Assembly: GCF_002082565.1 (NCBI RefSeq)
Contig: NZ_CP020562.1
Coordinates: 682,001 to 746,000, forward strand
Reading direction: 5' to 3'
Source: Halomonas sp. GT
Lineage (GTDB): Bacteria > Pseudomonadota > Gammaproteobacteria > Pseudomonadales > Halomonadaceae
Length of the DNA stretch: 64,000 bases
Shown here: piece after piece, positions 25,144-34,327 of the stretch
Numbering within the stretch: the stretch's first letter is position 1
Layout: the number at the start of each line of letters is the position of its first letter
The notes under the pieces: generated by a model
Told to the model about the DNA's origin: nothing
Seen by the model: the letters and a program-made list of their open reading frames with translations, nothing else
The model's database searches: none
Position numbers and translations under genes: made by a program

Positions 25144-26103
25144 ATGCGAACTCTAAAATATACAGTGGCAGCATCTATGTTGGCTGTTGCACTGCCAGCT
25201 AGTGCGCAACAGCTATCAATTGCGACCGGCGGTACCGGCGGGGTTTATTACCCGATCGGCGGTGGCTTCGCTGAAATGATTAATAACCATATTGAAGGCG
25301 CTCAGGCGACTGCAGAGGTGACCGGTGCCTCAGTCGAAAATATGGGGCTGATCATGCGTGGCGACGCTGATTTGGCGCTAGCGCTGGCTGACACGGTCTA
25401 TCAGGCTTATAACGGCAGCGGCGATTTTGAAGGTCGTCAGATTGAAAATACCCGTGCACTGGCCTCTGTTTACCCGAATGCGGTGCAGTTAGTAACGCTG
25501 GCTGAGTCGGACATCGAGACCATCGCAGACTTAGCCGGGAAGCGTGTGTCTGTCGGTGCACCAGGCAGTGGCACCGAACTAAATGCGCGGGCCGTTTTGG
25601 AAGCCAACGGCATTAGCTATGACGATTTTACCCCTCAGCGACTCAACTTTAACGAAACCGCAGATGCCATTCGTGATGGTGATATCGACGCCGGTTTCTG
25701 GAGCGTTGGCCCCCCCACCAGTTCTATTCTTAACCTAGCTGCTACCCGTGATATCCGCTTAATCGGCCTCTCCGATGAAGAAGTTGCCAACGCACAGGAA
25801 GCAGAAGCGGTGTTCGCGCCCTACGAGCTGGCAGCGGGCATGTATGACGGTATGGACGAGTCTGTTCAGACCATCGGTATTCCCAACGTACTAGTGGTGA
25901 ATTCTGATATGGACGAAGAGCTCGCTTACCAGCTGACTCAACTACTGTTTGAAAATACCGACGAGTTGATTGCTGTTCATCCTGCCGCCAACGACACTAC
26001 CATTGAGTTCACTATGAACTCTACGCCTGTGCCGCTACATCCGGGTGCGATTCGCTACTTTGAAGAAGTAGGAGCGGATATTCCTGATCGTCTGCGCCCT
26101 TAA
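25144..26103 (+). CDS. TAXI family TRAP transporter solute receptor
   Basis: A 319-residue periplasmic solute receptor of the TAXI type. The signal peptide is MRTLKYTVAASMLAVALPAS with likely cleavage after ASA. The mature start LSIATGGTGGVYYPIGGGFA is the family hallmark; AEVTGASVENMGLIMRGDAD, GKRVSVGAPGSGTELNA and IDAGFWSVGPPTSSI follow. I chose ATG 25144 because GGACGGAGGAA lies just upstream; an open frame extends leftward without a good start. It would bind the substrate for the fused permease two genes downstream. Beside the CsiR-like regulator and gcdH, glutarate or another dicarboxylate is a candidate ligand. Confidence 0.93.
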   Translation: MRTLKYTVAASMLAVALPASAQQLSIATGGTGGVYYPIGGGFAEMINNHIEGAQATAEVTGASVENMGLIMRGDADLALALADTVYQAYNGSGDFEGRQIENTRALASVYPNAVQLVTLAESDIETIADLAGKRVSVGAPGSGTELNARAVLEANGISYDDFTPQRLNFNETADAIRDGDIDAGFWSVGPPTSSILNLAATRDIRLIGLSDEEVANAQEAEAVFAPYELAAGMYDGMDESVQTIGIPNVLVVNSDMDEELAYQLTQLLFENTDELIAVHPAANDTTIEFTMNSTPVPLHPGAIRYFEEVGADIPDRLRP

Positions 26104-26148
26104 CGGTTATAGGGTCTTGCCATAAGACATTGCCATAAGGATATTGCC

Positions 26149-26661
26149 ATGCAGTGGCAACAACGACTGATGGCGCTACTTTTTGCATGTCTACCGCTCG
26201 CCGAAGTGGGGGCTTCCCCCGCTTCGGCGAATGCGTCTATGCGTTTAGCTGTGGTGACTGAGCAAGGGAATATTCTCGTGGATGAGCCGATGCCTTCAGA
26301 AGGGCGCTGGTGCATCCAGTGGCAACACTCAGTTGAGCACTTTACGGTATTGGATTGCTATCGCAATGCGGCAGGCGTTATGCAACTTGAACGTAGTCAT
26401 CAACCAGACTTTGCTGCAGGCCTTGGTCACATCTTTGGCCGTGGGGAGCAGGTTTCAGACGGTGACGGCGGATATTGGATTAATGCTATTAATGAGCCTG
26501 TTGCGAATAACCGTTATGTATTAAGAGTCGGTTCTTCTACCGTCAATCACCAAGTGGTGTGGCCAAACGGTGAGCATTCACCGGTGAGTTTAAGTGAGTA
26601 CGCAGCCGGGCAACGTGTGATTATCCAATTATTATCACCTAGCACCGCTCCGCGTGAATAA
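26149..26661 (+). CDS. DUF1850 protein of TAXI-TRAP operon
   Basis: A 170-residue exported protein with an N-terminal signal segment (RLMALLFACLPLAEVGASPA). The mature part has the DUF1850 pattern: a WCIQWQHSVEHFTVLDCYRN core, GLGHIFGRGEQ, then a YVLRVGSSTVNHQVVWPNGE end. DUF1850 genes commonly sit between TAXI receptor and fused TRAP permease genes, as here, and are thought to be an accessory transporter part; the molecular role is unknown. A strong hairpin-forming sequence spans codons 17-27. Confidence 0.82.
   Translation: MQWQQRLMALLFACLPLAEVGASPASANASMRLAVVTEQGNILVDEPMPSEGRWCIQWQHSVEHFTVLDCYRNAAGVMQLERSHQPDFAAGLGHIFGRGEQVSDGDGGYWINAINEPVANNRYVLRVGSSTVNHQVVWPNGEHSPVSLSEYAAGQRVIIQLLSPSTAPRE
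26199..26229 (+). other. Strong RNA hairpin inside the DUF1850 coding start
   Basis: A 14-bp stem with a single G-U pair (CGCCGAAGTGGGGG against CCCCCGCTTCGGCG) closes a CTT loop about 50 bases into the gene. No T run follows, so it is not a usual terminator. It could protect or attenuate the transcript between the receptor and the downstream membrane components. Confidence 0.45.
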
Positions 26662-26694
26662 AAACGATAGTAGTTAACGCTTCCGAGGACGTTC

Positions 26695-28707
26695 ATGAAC
26701 GAATCCACTCCACCGCCGGTTGTGATGCCCGGCGCGAATGCGATGCAGCCCCGCATGGTTCTGTGGTGTATCACCGTGGTTGCGGTGGGGCTTTCACTCT
26801 TCCAGCTCTATTCTGCCGGCATCCAGCCCCTAGGGCTTTTTTACCAGCGTAGCATTCACTTAGCACTGATTATGTTGCTGGCGTTTTTGATGTTTCCTGT
26901 GTTTGGGCCAACGCGCAAACGTGGAGTGCTGGGGTGGGGCATTGATCTAATTTTCTTTGCTGGGGCTTTGACCACCGGTGGCTACCTAGTGCTCTTTTTA
27001 GATGAGATTATCAATCGAGCCGGCTTCTGGAGTGACACCGATATTTTAGTGGCCTGTATTGCGACGGTTACCGTGTTGGAAGCAAGTCGTCGAGCCGTTG
27101 GGTTTGGCATGACGGTGATCGGCCTGCTTGCCATTATCTACGCATTTGCCGGGCCTAGGGGCGAACTGCCATGGCTAGGCGAATGGATGCCGGGTATTTT
27201 GGAACATCGAGGCTACACCTTGGAGCGCGTCGCAGGGCAGCTCTATTTAGGACAAGAAGGCATCTTTGGTTTGCCCTTGGGGGTTGCGGCGACCTACATC
27301 TTTATATTCGTACTCTTTGGTGCCTTTTTGGAAAGCACTGGCGCAGGTAGGTTTTTTATTGATATGGCCTATGCTGCTACTGGTCGCCAGCGGGGCGGCC
27401 CCGCGAAAGCTGCCGTGCTGGCTTCAGCGGGTATGGGGTCTATTTCGGGTAGTGCGATTGCCAATGTGGTGACCACTGGGGCATTTACCATTCCGCTGAT
27501 GAAAAAGCTCGGTTATCAGCCAAAGCAGGCGGGAGGAATAGAAGCGGCCGCCTCTACCGGTGGGCAAATTATGCCGCCTTTAATGGGGGCGGGAGCGTTT
27601 TTAATTGCTGAATATACCAACACGCCCTATTTAGAAATCGTTAAAATCAGCATTCTGCCGGCGATTATGTACTTTGCAACGGTGTATCTATTTGTCCATA
27701 TCATTGCATTGAAGCAGGGTATGCAGGGGTTGCCGAAAAACGAGCTGCCGCAAATGCGCCAAGTTATGAAAGATGGCTGGCACTTCCTTCTTCCTCTAGC
27801 GGTGCTGGTGTGGCTGCTTGCGATGAGTATGTCGCCGATGCGCGTGGGATATTACGCCGTGGTCACCATCATCGCTGTGGCGGTTCTTCGCTATGCGCTT
27901 TGGTACTTCTTCATTGCTCCCAAGCAAGGTCAGCCGGTCACCATTAGCCGCACCAAAGGCGTGGTGTGGGCGGGGTTAGTTAAGCTGGTTCAGGGATTGG
28001 AGCTTGGTGCACGAAATGCCGTCGCGGTTTCTATGGCTTGTGCCGTGGCGGGGATCATTGTCGGCGTTGTGGGTCTGACAGGGCTAGGGTTGAAGTTTTC
28101 CTCAATGATGCTGGCTTTCTCTGGCGGCAACCTAGTGTTGGCGTTGGTGATGGTGCTGCTGGCAAGTTTGATTTTGGGGATGGGACTGCCGGTTACCGCC
28201 AGCTATATTGTCTTGATTGTGCTGGTGGGCCCAGCACTGACCGCTGAGTTTGGAGTACCGCTACTAATCGCTCACTTAGTGGTGTTCTGGTACTCCCAGG
28301 ATTCTAATGTGACACCGCCTATCGCTCTGGCCGGTTTTGCTGGGGCGGCAATCGCAGGTAGTAAACCGATGGAGACTGGCTTCCAAGCCTGGAAATTTGC
28401 CAAAGGTCTCTATTTGATCCCGCTATTTATGGTGTTTAATCCAGAAATCATTGTCGGTGGCCCGGTTCATGTAGTGATTTGGAATGCACTGATTGCTATT
28501 CTGGCGCTGTGTGCTTTTGCTGCTGCGCTTGAAGGCTACCTGTTTACCAGAATGTCTTGGTTACCGCGTTTGGCGATTGGCGGCGCTATCGTTGGGGTAT
28601 TTTATCCGAATCTGCTAACTGAAATGGCTGGGGTGGTAGTGATGATGGCCGCGATTGGTGCCAACTGGTTTGCCAGCAGGCGGGAGCCCCAACCGATGAG
28701 CGGTTAA
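26695..28707 (+). CDS. TRAP transporter fused permease (4TM/12TM)
   Basis: A 670-residue membrane protein in which the small (DctQ-like) and large (DctM-like) TRAP subunits are fused, as is usual for TAXI systems. The first part has several hydrophobic segments (VVAVGLSLFQLYSAG, HLALIMLLAFLMFPVFG). The large part has ESTGAGRFFIDMAYAATGRQ, GGPAKAAVLASAGMGSISGS, the repeated helix-breaking GQIMPPLMGAGAFLIAEYT and GMGLPVTASYIVLIVLVGP motifs and DSNVTPPIALAGFAGAAIAG. It uses a Na+ or H+ gradient to import substrate delivered by the TAXI receptor. A GAGGA site precedes the start; a strong two-way terminator follows. Confidence 0.94.
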   Translation: MNESTPPPVVMPGANAMQPRMVLWCITVVAVGLSLFQLYSAGIQPLGLFYQRSIHLALIMLLAFLMFPVFGPTRKRGVLGWGIDLIFFAGALTTGGYLVLFLDEIINRAGFWSDTDILVACIATVTVLEASRRAVGFGMTVIGLLAIIYAFAGPRGELPWLGEWMPGILEHRGYTLERVAGQLYLGQEGIFGLPLGVAATYIFIFVLFGAFLESTGAGRFFIDMAYAATGRQRGGPAKAAVLASAGMGSISGSAIANVVTTGAFTIPLMKKLGYQPKQAGGIEAAASTGGQIMPPLMGAGAFLIAEYTNTPYLEIVKISILPAIMYFATVYLFVHIIALKQGMQGLPKNELPQMRQVMKDGWHFLLPLAVLVWLLAMSMSPMRVGYYAVVTIIAVAVLRYALWYFFIAPKQGQPVTISRTKGVVWAGLVKLVQGLELGARNAVAVSMACAVAGIIVGVVGLTGLGLKFSSMMLAFSGGNLVLALVMVLLASLILGMGLPVTASYIVLIVLVGPALTAEFGVPLLIAHLVVFWYSQDSNVTPPIALAGFAGAAIAGSKPMETGFQAWKFAKGLYLIPLFMVFNPEIIVGGPVHVVIWNALIAILALCAFAAALEGYLFTRMSWLPRLAIGGAIVGVFYPNLLTEMAGVVVMMAAIGANWFASRREPQPMSG

Positions 28708-28735
28708 CCGCAGCACTTAATTCGTATCATTAAAA

Positions 28736-28765
28736 AAGCCCGGAGACCGTAAGGTCTCCGGGCTT
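28736..28765. terminator. Two-way rho-independent terminator
   Basis: AAGCCCGGAGACC pairs perfectly with GGTCTCCGGGCTT around a GTAA loop. On the minus strand it ends in a run of six T; on the plus strand in TTTCT. It lies between the convergent TRAP permease and penicillin-binding protein genes and serves both. Confidence 0.92.
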
Positions 28766-28786
28766 TCTCATTGCACAGGTAATGCT

Positions 28787-31315
28787 TTAGAAAATGGACT
28801 CTGCGGTACCAGAGCCCTGCGAGCCGCTAGCTTCTTCCAGTTCACGACTAATGCGACGTTGCTGGTAGCCGGGAAGATGATCGCGGTGGAAAAGCTCAGA
28901 AATGCCCCCTGACTGGCCATCTGCCAAGCGGTGTCCAGTGCTGGGATCTATCCGTGCGGTGACAATAGTATCGGGGCGTTCGGGTAGCGCTGAGGGGGTG
29001 CCTTCTAGTGCATCACCCATAAAATCAATCCAGATAGGTAGTGCTGCATTAGCGCCATATTCAGCGATGGTCTCGTTGCTGTCTTTACCTACCCACACCG
29101 TCGTTACCAAGTTGCTGTTAAAGCCTGCGAACCATGCATCACGCTGGCTATTGGTGGTGCCTGTTTTGCCGACGATATCATCGCGGTTCAGACTAAGAGC
29201 GCCACGGCCTGTACCAGACGTGATGACGTCGCGAAGCATGTCGCGCAGAATATAGACAGCAGCAGGATCAGCTACGCGAGGAGCAACAGGGTACTCTTTA
29301 CCGTCGATTTCAACCGTTTCCTGCCCATCAGCACAGCTAGGGCAGGCAACCTGAGGTGTTGCCTCATCCACTAGCTCTTCATCATCGTTACGCGTGACGC
29401 GTTCGATGAACCAGGGCGCGACCTGGAAGCCGCCGTTGGCAATAACGGAATACGCGTTGGTCATTTCCATCGGCGTTAAACTAGCGCTGCCCAAGGCGAG
29501 AGATAGCCCGCGTGGTAGACGGGTGGGGGAAAAGCCAAACCCTTCTAAATAGCGAATGGTATGGTCTAGCCCCATGGTTTGAAGCACACGAATAGTGACC
29601 AAGTTACGCGAACGAGCTAGCGCTGGGCGCAAGCGCATTGGGCCTTGGAAGTCACGGCTTGAGTTGACGGGACGCCACAATGAATTACTGCCGTCATCCA
29701 GTACAACGGGAGCGTCATTGACTACGCTCGCTGCGTTCATGTCACCGTCTTCTAAGGCGGCAAGATAGATGAACGGTTTAAAGATAGAGCCTGATTGGCG
29801 TTGAGCCTGGACGGCGCGGTTGAATTTGCTGGCATTGAAATCAAACCCGCCTTGTAGGGCCAAAATAGCGCCAGTGCGCGGGTCTTGGGCAACCAAAGAG
29901 CCTTCGGCGTCCGGGCGCTGTGATAGGCGTAGGGAGCCGTCTTCGTTTTCAACCACGCGGACTAGATCGCCGCGAACAGCAATTTGCTCTGCACTGCTAG
30001 GCTCGGCACCGCGACTGCGTGGGCTCAAATAGGGGCGTGCCCAGCTTAGACCGCTCCAGGGAATCGTTTGCAGCTCGCCACCGCGGGTAAGTACCTGCAT
30101 TTCACGGCCACTGCTCTCAACCACAATCGCCGGCAGAAGCAGGCCGTAGTTGGGCGTGCGCTCTAATACCTGCAACCAGTTGCTGACGTCGCCATCGACA
30201 CCTTCAACTTGTGTCTGGCTACGCTCTGCTGCCTGGCGGGCGGTTTGACGAATTTCGGGTGACTCTGAAAGCTCTTCTTCAAGGCCTTGAGTAGCGGTTT
30301 GCTCTTGCGCTTCTACCAAGCTAGCTGCGATATCTTGCTGTTCTGAACCACGCCAGCCATGGCGAAGATCGTAAGCCAGCAGGCCATTTGCCAATGCTTG
30401 GTGAGCATGAGGCTGCATTTCGCTATCAATCGTGGTGTAAATTCGGTAGCCACCGGTATAAGCCCGATCTCCAAACCGCTCAACGGCATATTGGCGAGCC
30501 ATCTCTGAAACATAAGCTGCGTCTACTTCAGTTTGGGTGTAGTGTCGGCGAGCCGTCACCGGCTCCTGCACGGCCGCTAGATAAGCATCATTATCAATAT
30601 GCCCTAGCTCGCGCATGCGGAACAGAATCCAGTTGCGGCGAATAAGCGAGCGCTCTGAATTAGCCAGCGGATTAAAGGCCGAAGGTGCTTTAGGCAGCCC
30701 TGCGATCATTGCTGTTTGAGCTAGAGTCAATTCAGCCAATGGTTTGTCGTAGTAAGTTTCTGATGCGGCAGCAATACCATAGGCACGATGGCCGAGGAAT
30801 ATTTTGTTGACGTAGAGCTCGAAAATTTCATCTTTATCAAGAATTTGCTCCATTTGTAGGGCAAGCAAAATCTCACGAATTTTTCGAGTAAATGTCTGAT
30901 CGAGCGTCAACATATAGTTACGCGCAACCTGCATGGTGATGGTCGAGCCGCCTGATTGAATGGCACCGCCACTCTGAGCTAGTTCAACCGCCGCCCTAGC
31001 GATACCACGGGGATCAACGCCCGCGTGCTCAAAGTAACTGGCATCTTCCGCTGCGATCAGCGCGTTGATCATATCCTGCGGGATGTCAGCAAAGTCAACG
31101 GGCATACGCCGCTCTTCGCCAAATTCACCAATGAGTTTGCCGTCATTGGTGAAGATGCGAAGCGGAGTATGGAGCTCGAAATCTTGCAACTGGCGTACAT
31201 CAGGTAGGCCAGGAGAAAAATAGATAGCGGCACCCACCACTGCCAACACGGTGGCGCCAATGAGCGCAACGATTAGCGAGAAAAGTGACAGGATGAGGGT
31301 TCGAAAAAACGTCAT
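28787..31315 (-). CDS. mrcA: Penicillin-binding protein 1A
   Basis: An 842-residue bifunctional murein synthase. A single N-terminal membrane anchor (ILSLFSLIVALIGATVLAVV) is followed by the glycosyltransferase domain (AAEDASYFEHAGVDPRGIAR, QSGGSTITMQVARNYML, ILLALQMEQILDKDEIFELY), an inserted OB-like region, and the transpeptidase with SGSIFKPF (SxxK), ARSRNLV (SxN) and DIVGKTGTTNSQRDAWFAG (KTG). I placed the start at 31315, just before the anchor; an open frame continues 24 codons further, and neither start has a strong ribosome binding site. Position next to divergent pilM is the common gammaproteobacterial arrangement. It acts on peptidoglycan at the inner membrane. Confidence 0.95.
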   Translation of the reverse strand: MTFFRTLILSLFSLIVALIGATVLAVVGAAIYFSPGLPDVRQLQDFELHTPLRIFTNDGKLIGEFGEERRMPVDFADIPQDMINALIAAEDASYFEHAGVDPRGIARAAVELAQSGGAIQSGGSTITMQVARNYMLTLDQTFTRKIREILLALQMEQILDKDEIFELYVNKIFLGHRAYGIAAASETYYDKPLAELTLAQTAMIAGLPKAPSAFNPLANSERSLIRRNWILFRMRELGHIDNDAYLAAVQEPVTARRHYTQTEVDAAYVSEMARQYAVERFGDRAYTGGYRIYTTIDSEMQPHAHQALANGLLAYDLRHGWRGSEQQDIAASLVEAQEQTATQGLEEELSESPEIRQTARQAAERSQTQVEGVDGDVSNWLQVLERTPNYGLLLPAIVVESSGREMQVLTRGGELQTIPWSGLSWARPYLSPRSRGAEPSSAEQIAVRGDLVRVVENEDGSLRLSQRPDAEGSLVAQDPRTGAILALQGGFDFNASKFNRAVQAQRQSGSIFKPFIYLAALEDGDMNAASVVNDAPVVLDDGSNSLWRPVNSSRDFQGPMRLRPALARSRNLVTIRVLQTMGLDHTIRYLEGFGFSPTRLPRGLSLALGSASLTPMEMTNAYSVIANGGFQVAPWFIERVTRNDDEELVDEATPQVACPSCADGQETVEIDGKEYPVAPRVADPAAVYILRDMLRDVITSGTGRGALSLNRDDIVGKTGTTNSQRDAWFAGFNSNLVTTVWVGKDSNETIAEYGANAALPIWIDFMGDALEGTPSALPERPDTIVTARIDPSTGHRLADGQSGGISELFHRDHLPGYQQRRISRELEEASGSQGSGTAESIF

Positions 31316-31508
31316 GAACAGAGTACACCCGTGGAAAGGAGAATAGACACGGTATCTAAACGACCGTATCACGCAATTGGCTGCCATTATAGGAAGGCGA
31401 GGCAGCGGTCACCAGTGTTGATATGCCGTAATGCCATTCGCGTGTGACTTCACTGAAAATCATGTAACCTCGAAACTCGCACTATAGGCAGGCGGAGCCG
31501 AACTCAGG

Positions 31509-32570
31509 ATGCGTTTACTCAAACCCGGTAAAGGGTTGATTGGAGTCGATATTACATCGGCGACCGTCAAGCTGTTAGAGCTCAAACAGTACAACGATAA
31601 CTATCAAGTAGAGAGCTATGCTGTTCGGCCGCTGCGAGAGGGTGCGGTGGTTGAGAGGCGCATCCGCGACATACATGATGTGGCCAGTGTGCTCCGCCGT
31701 GCTGTTGAGCATGCAAAGCCCTCTACTCGTAAAGCAGCAGTGGCCGTTCCAGCGAGCGCTGCTATTACTAAAACGCTTACTTTTCCTGCTTCGTTAAGCG
31801 AAGAGGAAATCGAAGAGCGAATAATCGCCGAATCAGACCGCCATATTCCCTTTCCGTTCAGTGAGGTGGCATTTGATTTTCAGTGCCTGGGCCCAGCTCC
31901 TTTCGATGAGGACCAGCAAGAAGTTATTTTAGTGGCGTGTCGTCAGCAAGATGTGACCCAGCTTACTGAAACGCTAGAGCTTGCAGGGCTTGAGCCTGCC
32001 GCTGTAGATGTAGAAACATTCGCGATGGAACGTGCGCTGGCTGAGCTGCGTCGGCAGCTAAACGTAGAAAACGATCCAACGGCTTGCGTGGGGTTAGTTG
32101 ATATCGGGGCCAATATGAACGCCTTCCATGTTGTGCGTGGGGGGCACATTGTTTATAGCCGCGATACAGTGTTTGGTGGGCGTCAGCTAACAGATACGAT
32201 CCGCGAGTATTACCACATGAGTATAGAAGAGGCTGGATTTGCTAAAAAGCGCGGGGGCCTTCCAGACGATTACCAGGAAAAGGTGCTCACGCCTTTTCTA
32301 GAAACGGTGGTGCAACAGGTAGGGCGCTCGCTGCAGCTTTATTACACCGCTGGTCGTCAGCATGAGGTGCAACACATAGTGCTGGCGGGTGGTTCTAGTG
32401 TCATTCCTGGCCTTGCAGAGCGAATTGCTGATGATAGCGGTATGTCGGTGACCATCGCCAACCCGTTTCAACGTATGCGCATTAACAAACGGCTTAATAA
32501 GGAAGCGTTAAGCAACGATGCCCCAGCGATGCTAACGGCGGGTGGATTGGCGATGCGAGTTAGCCAATGA
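31509..32570 (+). CDS. pilM: Type IV pilus assembly protein PilM
   Basis: A 353-residue actin-like cytoplasmic protein of the pilus alignment complex. It opens LIGVDITSATVKLLELKQYN, with nucleotide-binding loops in GLVDIGANMNAFHVVRGGHI and IVLAGGSSVIPGLAERI, and the typical ESDRHIPFPFSEVAFDFQCL. PilM binds the N-terminal tail of PilN and ATP. First gene of pilMNOPQ; its stop overlaps the pilN start (ATGA). It is divergent from the penicillin-binding protein 1A gene. Confidence 0.96.
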   Translation: MRLLKPGKGLIGVDITSATVKLLELKQYNDNYQVESYAVRPLREGAVVERRIRDIHDVASVLRRAVEHAKPSTRKAAVAVPASAAITKTLTFPASLSEEEIEERIIAESDRHIPFPFSEVAFDFQCLGPAPFDEDQQEVILVACRQQDVTQLTETLELAGLEPAAVDVETFAMERALAELRRQLNVENDPTACVGLVDIGANMNAFHVVRGGHIVYSRDTVFGGRQLTDTIREYYHMSIEEAGFAKKRGGLPDDYQEKVLTPFLETVVQQVGRSLQLYYTAGRQHEVQHIVLAGGSSVIPGLAERIADDSGMSVTIANPFQRMRINKRLNKEALSNDAPAMLTAGGLAMRVSQ

Positions 32571-33136
32571 GCATTAATATCAATCTTTTGCCCTGGCGTG
32601 AGGCACGGCGAGAGAGGCGGACACGGCAATTCTACGGCGTAATAGTGTTTATGTTGCTGGCGGGCATGGCGTGTGGCTTTGCGGTATTGCACGTACATCA
32701 ACAACAGTTAGCTGCCCAGCAACTGCGCAATGCCCATATCTCCGCTCATATAGAGCAGCTAGACAATGAAATCGCTGATGTGCAGCGCTATCGGGGTGAT
32801 ACCGAGCGATTGGGAGAGCAATTAGCACTCTTTCACACGCTGAATGCCGAGCGCATGAGTACAGTAAGGTTGTTTAACGATATCGCTGCTAGCGTCGCTG
32901 ATGGTGTTGTCTATCAGCGCCTATCTCGCAGCGGACAACGAGTTAGTCTTTCAGCGGTCGCTAGCAGTGAACGTCAGATTTCTGAGCAGCTGCGCCAAAT
33001 TGCAACTATGCCAGGGTTAGGTGTGCCTCTGTTTTCCGAGGTGGCCAGTGGTCAGGATGAGAGTCGGCGTGTTTTTCAGTTTGAAGTAATGCAACTGTCT
33101 CCTGAGGAAGCGGTTTCCATGGAGACAACACCATGA
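32567..33136 (+). CDS. pilN: Type IV pilus assembly protein PilN
   Basis: A 189-residue bitopic inner-membrane protein. The short cytoplasmic tail INLLPWREARRERR is the conserved PilM-binding motif. One membrane segment follows (FYGVIVFMLLAGMACGFAVL), then a periplasmic coiled coil (about residues 50-90) and a ferredoxin-like domain. It pairs with PilO. Start and stop overlap pilM and pilO by four bases each. Confidence 0.95.
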   Translation: MSININLLPWREARRERRTRQFYGVIVFMLLAGMACGFAVLHVHQQQLAAQQLRNAHISAHIEQLDNEIADVQRYRGDTERLGEQLALFHTLNAERMSTVRLFNDIAASVADGVVYQRLSRSGQRVSLSAVASSERQISEQLRQIATMPGLGVPLFSEVASGQDESRRVFQFEVMQLSPEEAVSMETTP

Positions 33137-33780
33137 CATCTATTCGTCAACGCGTTAAAAATGACTGGCAGCGCCTGAGAAACGTTGAATGGCAATCGTT
33201 GGATATCAAAGAAGCAGGTGAGTGGCCTTGGCTGCTTAAAGCGCTGCTAGGGCTATTTGTTTTTTTACTTGCTTTTATAGGTATCAACTGGTGGCTGGTG
33301 GGTGAGGCTCGCGATTCGCTGGCGACAGAGCAGCGCCAAGAAGAGCGTTTGTTGATCGAGTATCGACGCAAGGCGTCTGAGGCTGCATTTCTGCCGGATA
33401 TTCGCCGCCAGTTGACCATTCTTGAAGACCAGATGGTGCAGATGCAGGCGATGCTGCCAACCAGTGCAGAAATTCCTTCTTTATTAGATAGCATTAGTGA
33501 CGCTGCTATCGAAAATCGGCTAACCATTGAAACTATCCGTTTGCGGCCTACGGTGAGTAACACGCACTATATTGAGCACCCTTTAGATATACAGGTGCGC
33601 GGTGATTACCATGCTTTGGCGCAATTTGTTTCGGATATCAGCGATTTGGCGCGAATTATAACCCAGCATGATTTTACTCTAGTGCCTGTTGATCAGAATG
33701 GCGACATGTTGCGAATGTCGCTGCTTGCACGCACTTATAGCTACAAGGCAGCATCGCAAGAGGGGAGTAGCACGCCATGA
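33133..33780 (+). CDS. pilO: Type IV pilus assembly protein PilO
   Basis: A 215-residue inner-membrane protein with an N-terminal cytoplasmic stretch, one membrane segment (ALLGLFVFLLAFIGINWWLV), a coiled coil (EERLLIEYRRKASEAAFLPD) and a periplasmic domain with MLPTSAEIPSLLDSISDAA and IEHPLDIQVRGDYHALAQFV. It forms heterodimers with PilN that connect PilM to PilP. Overlaps pilN and pilP by four bases. Confidence 0.95.
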   Translation: MTSIRQRVKNDWQRLRNVEWQSLDIKEAGEWPWLLKALLGLFVFLLAFIGINWWLVGEARDSLATEQRQEERLLIEYRRKASEAAFLPDIRRQLTILEDQMVQMQAMLPTSAEIPSLLDSISDAAIENRLTIETIRLRPTVSNTHYIEHPLDIQVRGDYHALAQFVSDISDLARIITQHDFTLVPVDQNGDMLRMSLLARTYSYKAASQEGSSTP

Positions 33781-34298
33781 AGCGTTTGTTAAGCGTGCTG
33801 TCTCTAGCTGGTTTGGCTGGCTGCAGCGACCCTCAGCTAGGGCAGTTAGATCAAACCCTTGCAGAAATACGCCGTGCTCCTGGTGGGAAAGCGCCTGAGA
33901 TAGTGGAGGCACTGCCAGAGTATCAGTCGCTAGATTATCGCTTTAGCGATGCGCGGAGCCCCTTTCTAGCGCCGGAAGGGATTCGCGAAAACGTATTGCA
34001 AGTAGAGCAGACAATGAGCGAGCTTGCTCCCGATCAGCAGCGCACCCAAGAACCTTTAGAACGCTTCCAGCTCCAGACGTTACGCTTAGTGGGTACGCTT
34101 CGTATGAGAGGTCAGAACGTCGCATTGATTGCACCTCCCGAAGGAGAGATTGTTAGTGTTCGGGTAGGCAATTATTTAGGCGCCAACCATGGGCTTATTA
34201 ACCAGATTGGGCCGCGAGAAATCACTATTGTTGAACGTATTTTCAGCCCTCAGCAAGGGTGGCAAGAGCGTCAAGCAACGCTCACCCTTGAGGAGTAG
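33777..34298 (+). CDS. pilP: Type IV pilus lipoprotein PilP
   Basis: A 173-residue lipoprotein. The lipobox LAGC places the lipidated Cys at residue 16, after SVLSLAG. The mature protein has a flexible stretch, DARSPFLAPEG, LERFQLQTLRLVGTLRMRG and a C-terminal beta domain with VRVGNYLGANHGLINQIGPR, the HR domain that contacts PilQ. It links the inner-membrane PilNO complex to the secretin. Confidence 0.95.
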   Translation: MKRLLSVLSLAGLAGCSDPQLGQLDQTLAEIRRAPGGKAPEIVEALPEYQSLDYRFSDARSPFLAPEGIRENVLQVEQTMSELAPDQQRTQEPLERFQLQTLRLVGTLRMRGQNVALIAPPEGEIVSVRVGNYLGANHGLINQIGPREITIVERIFSPQQGWQERQATLTLEE

Positions 34299-34327
34299 CC
34301 TTTTTACTTGTTACCGGATATCACCCT

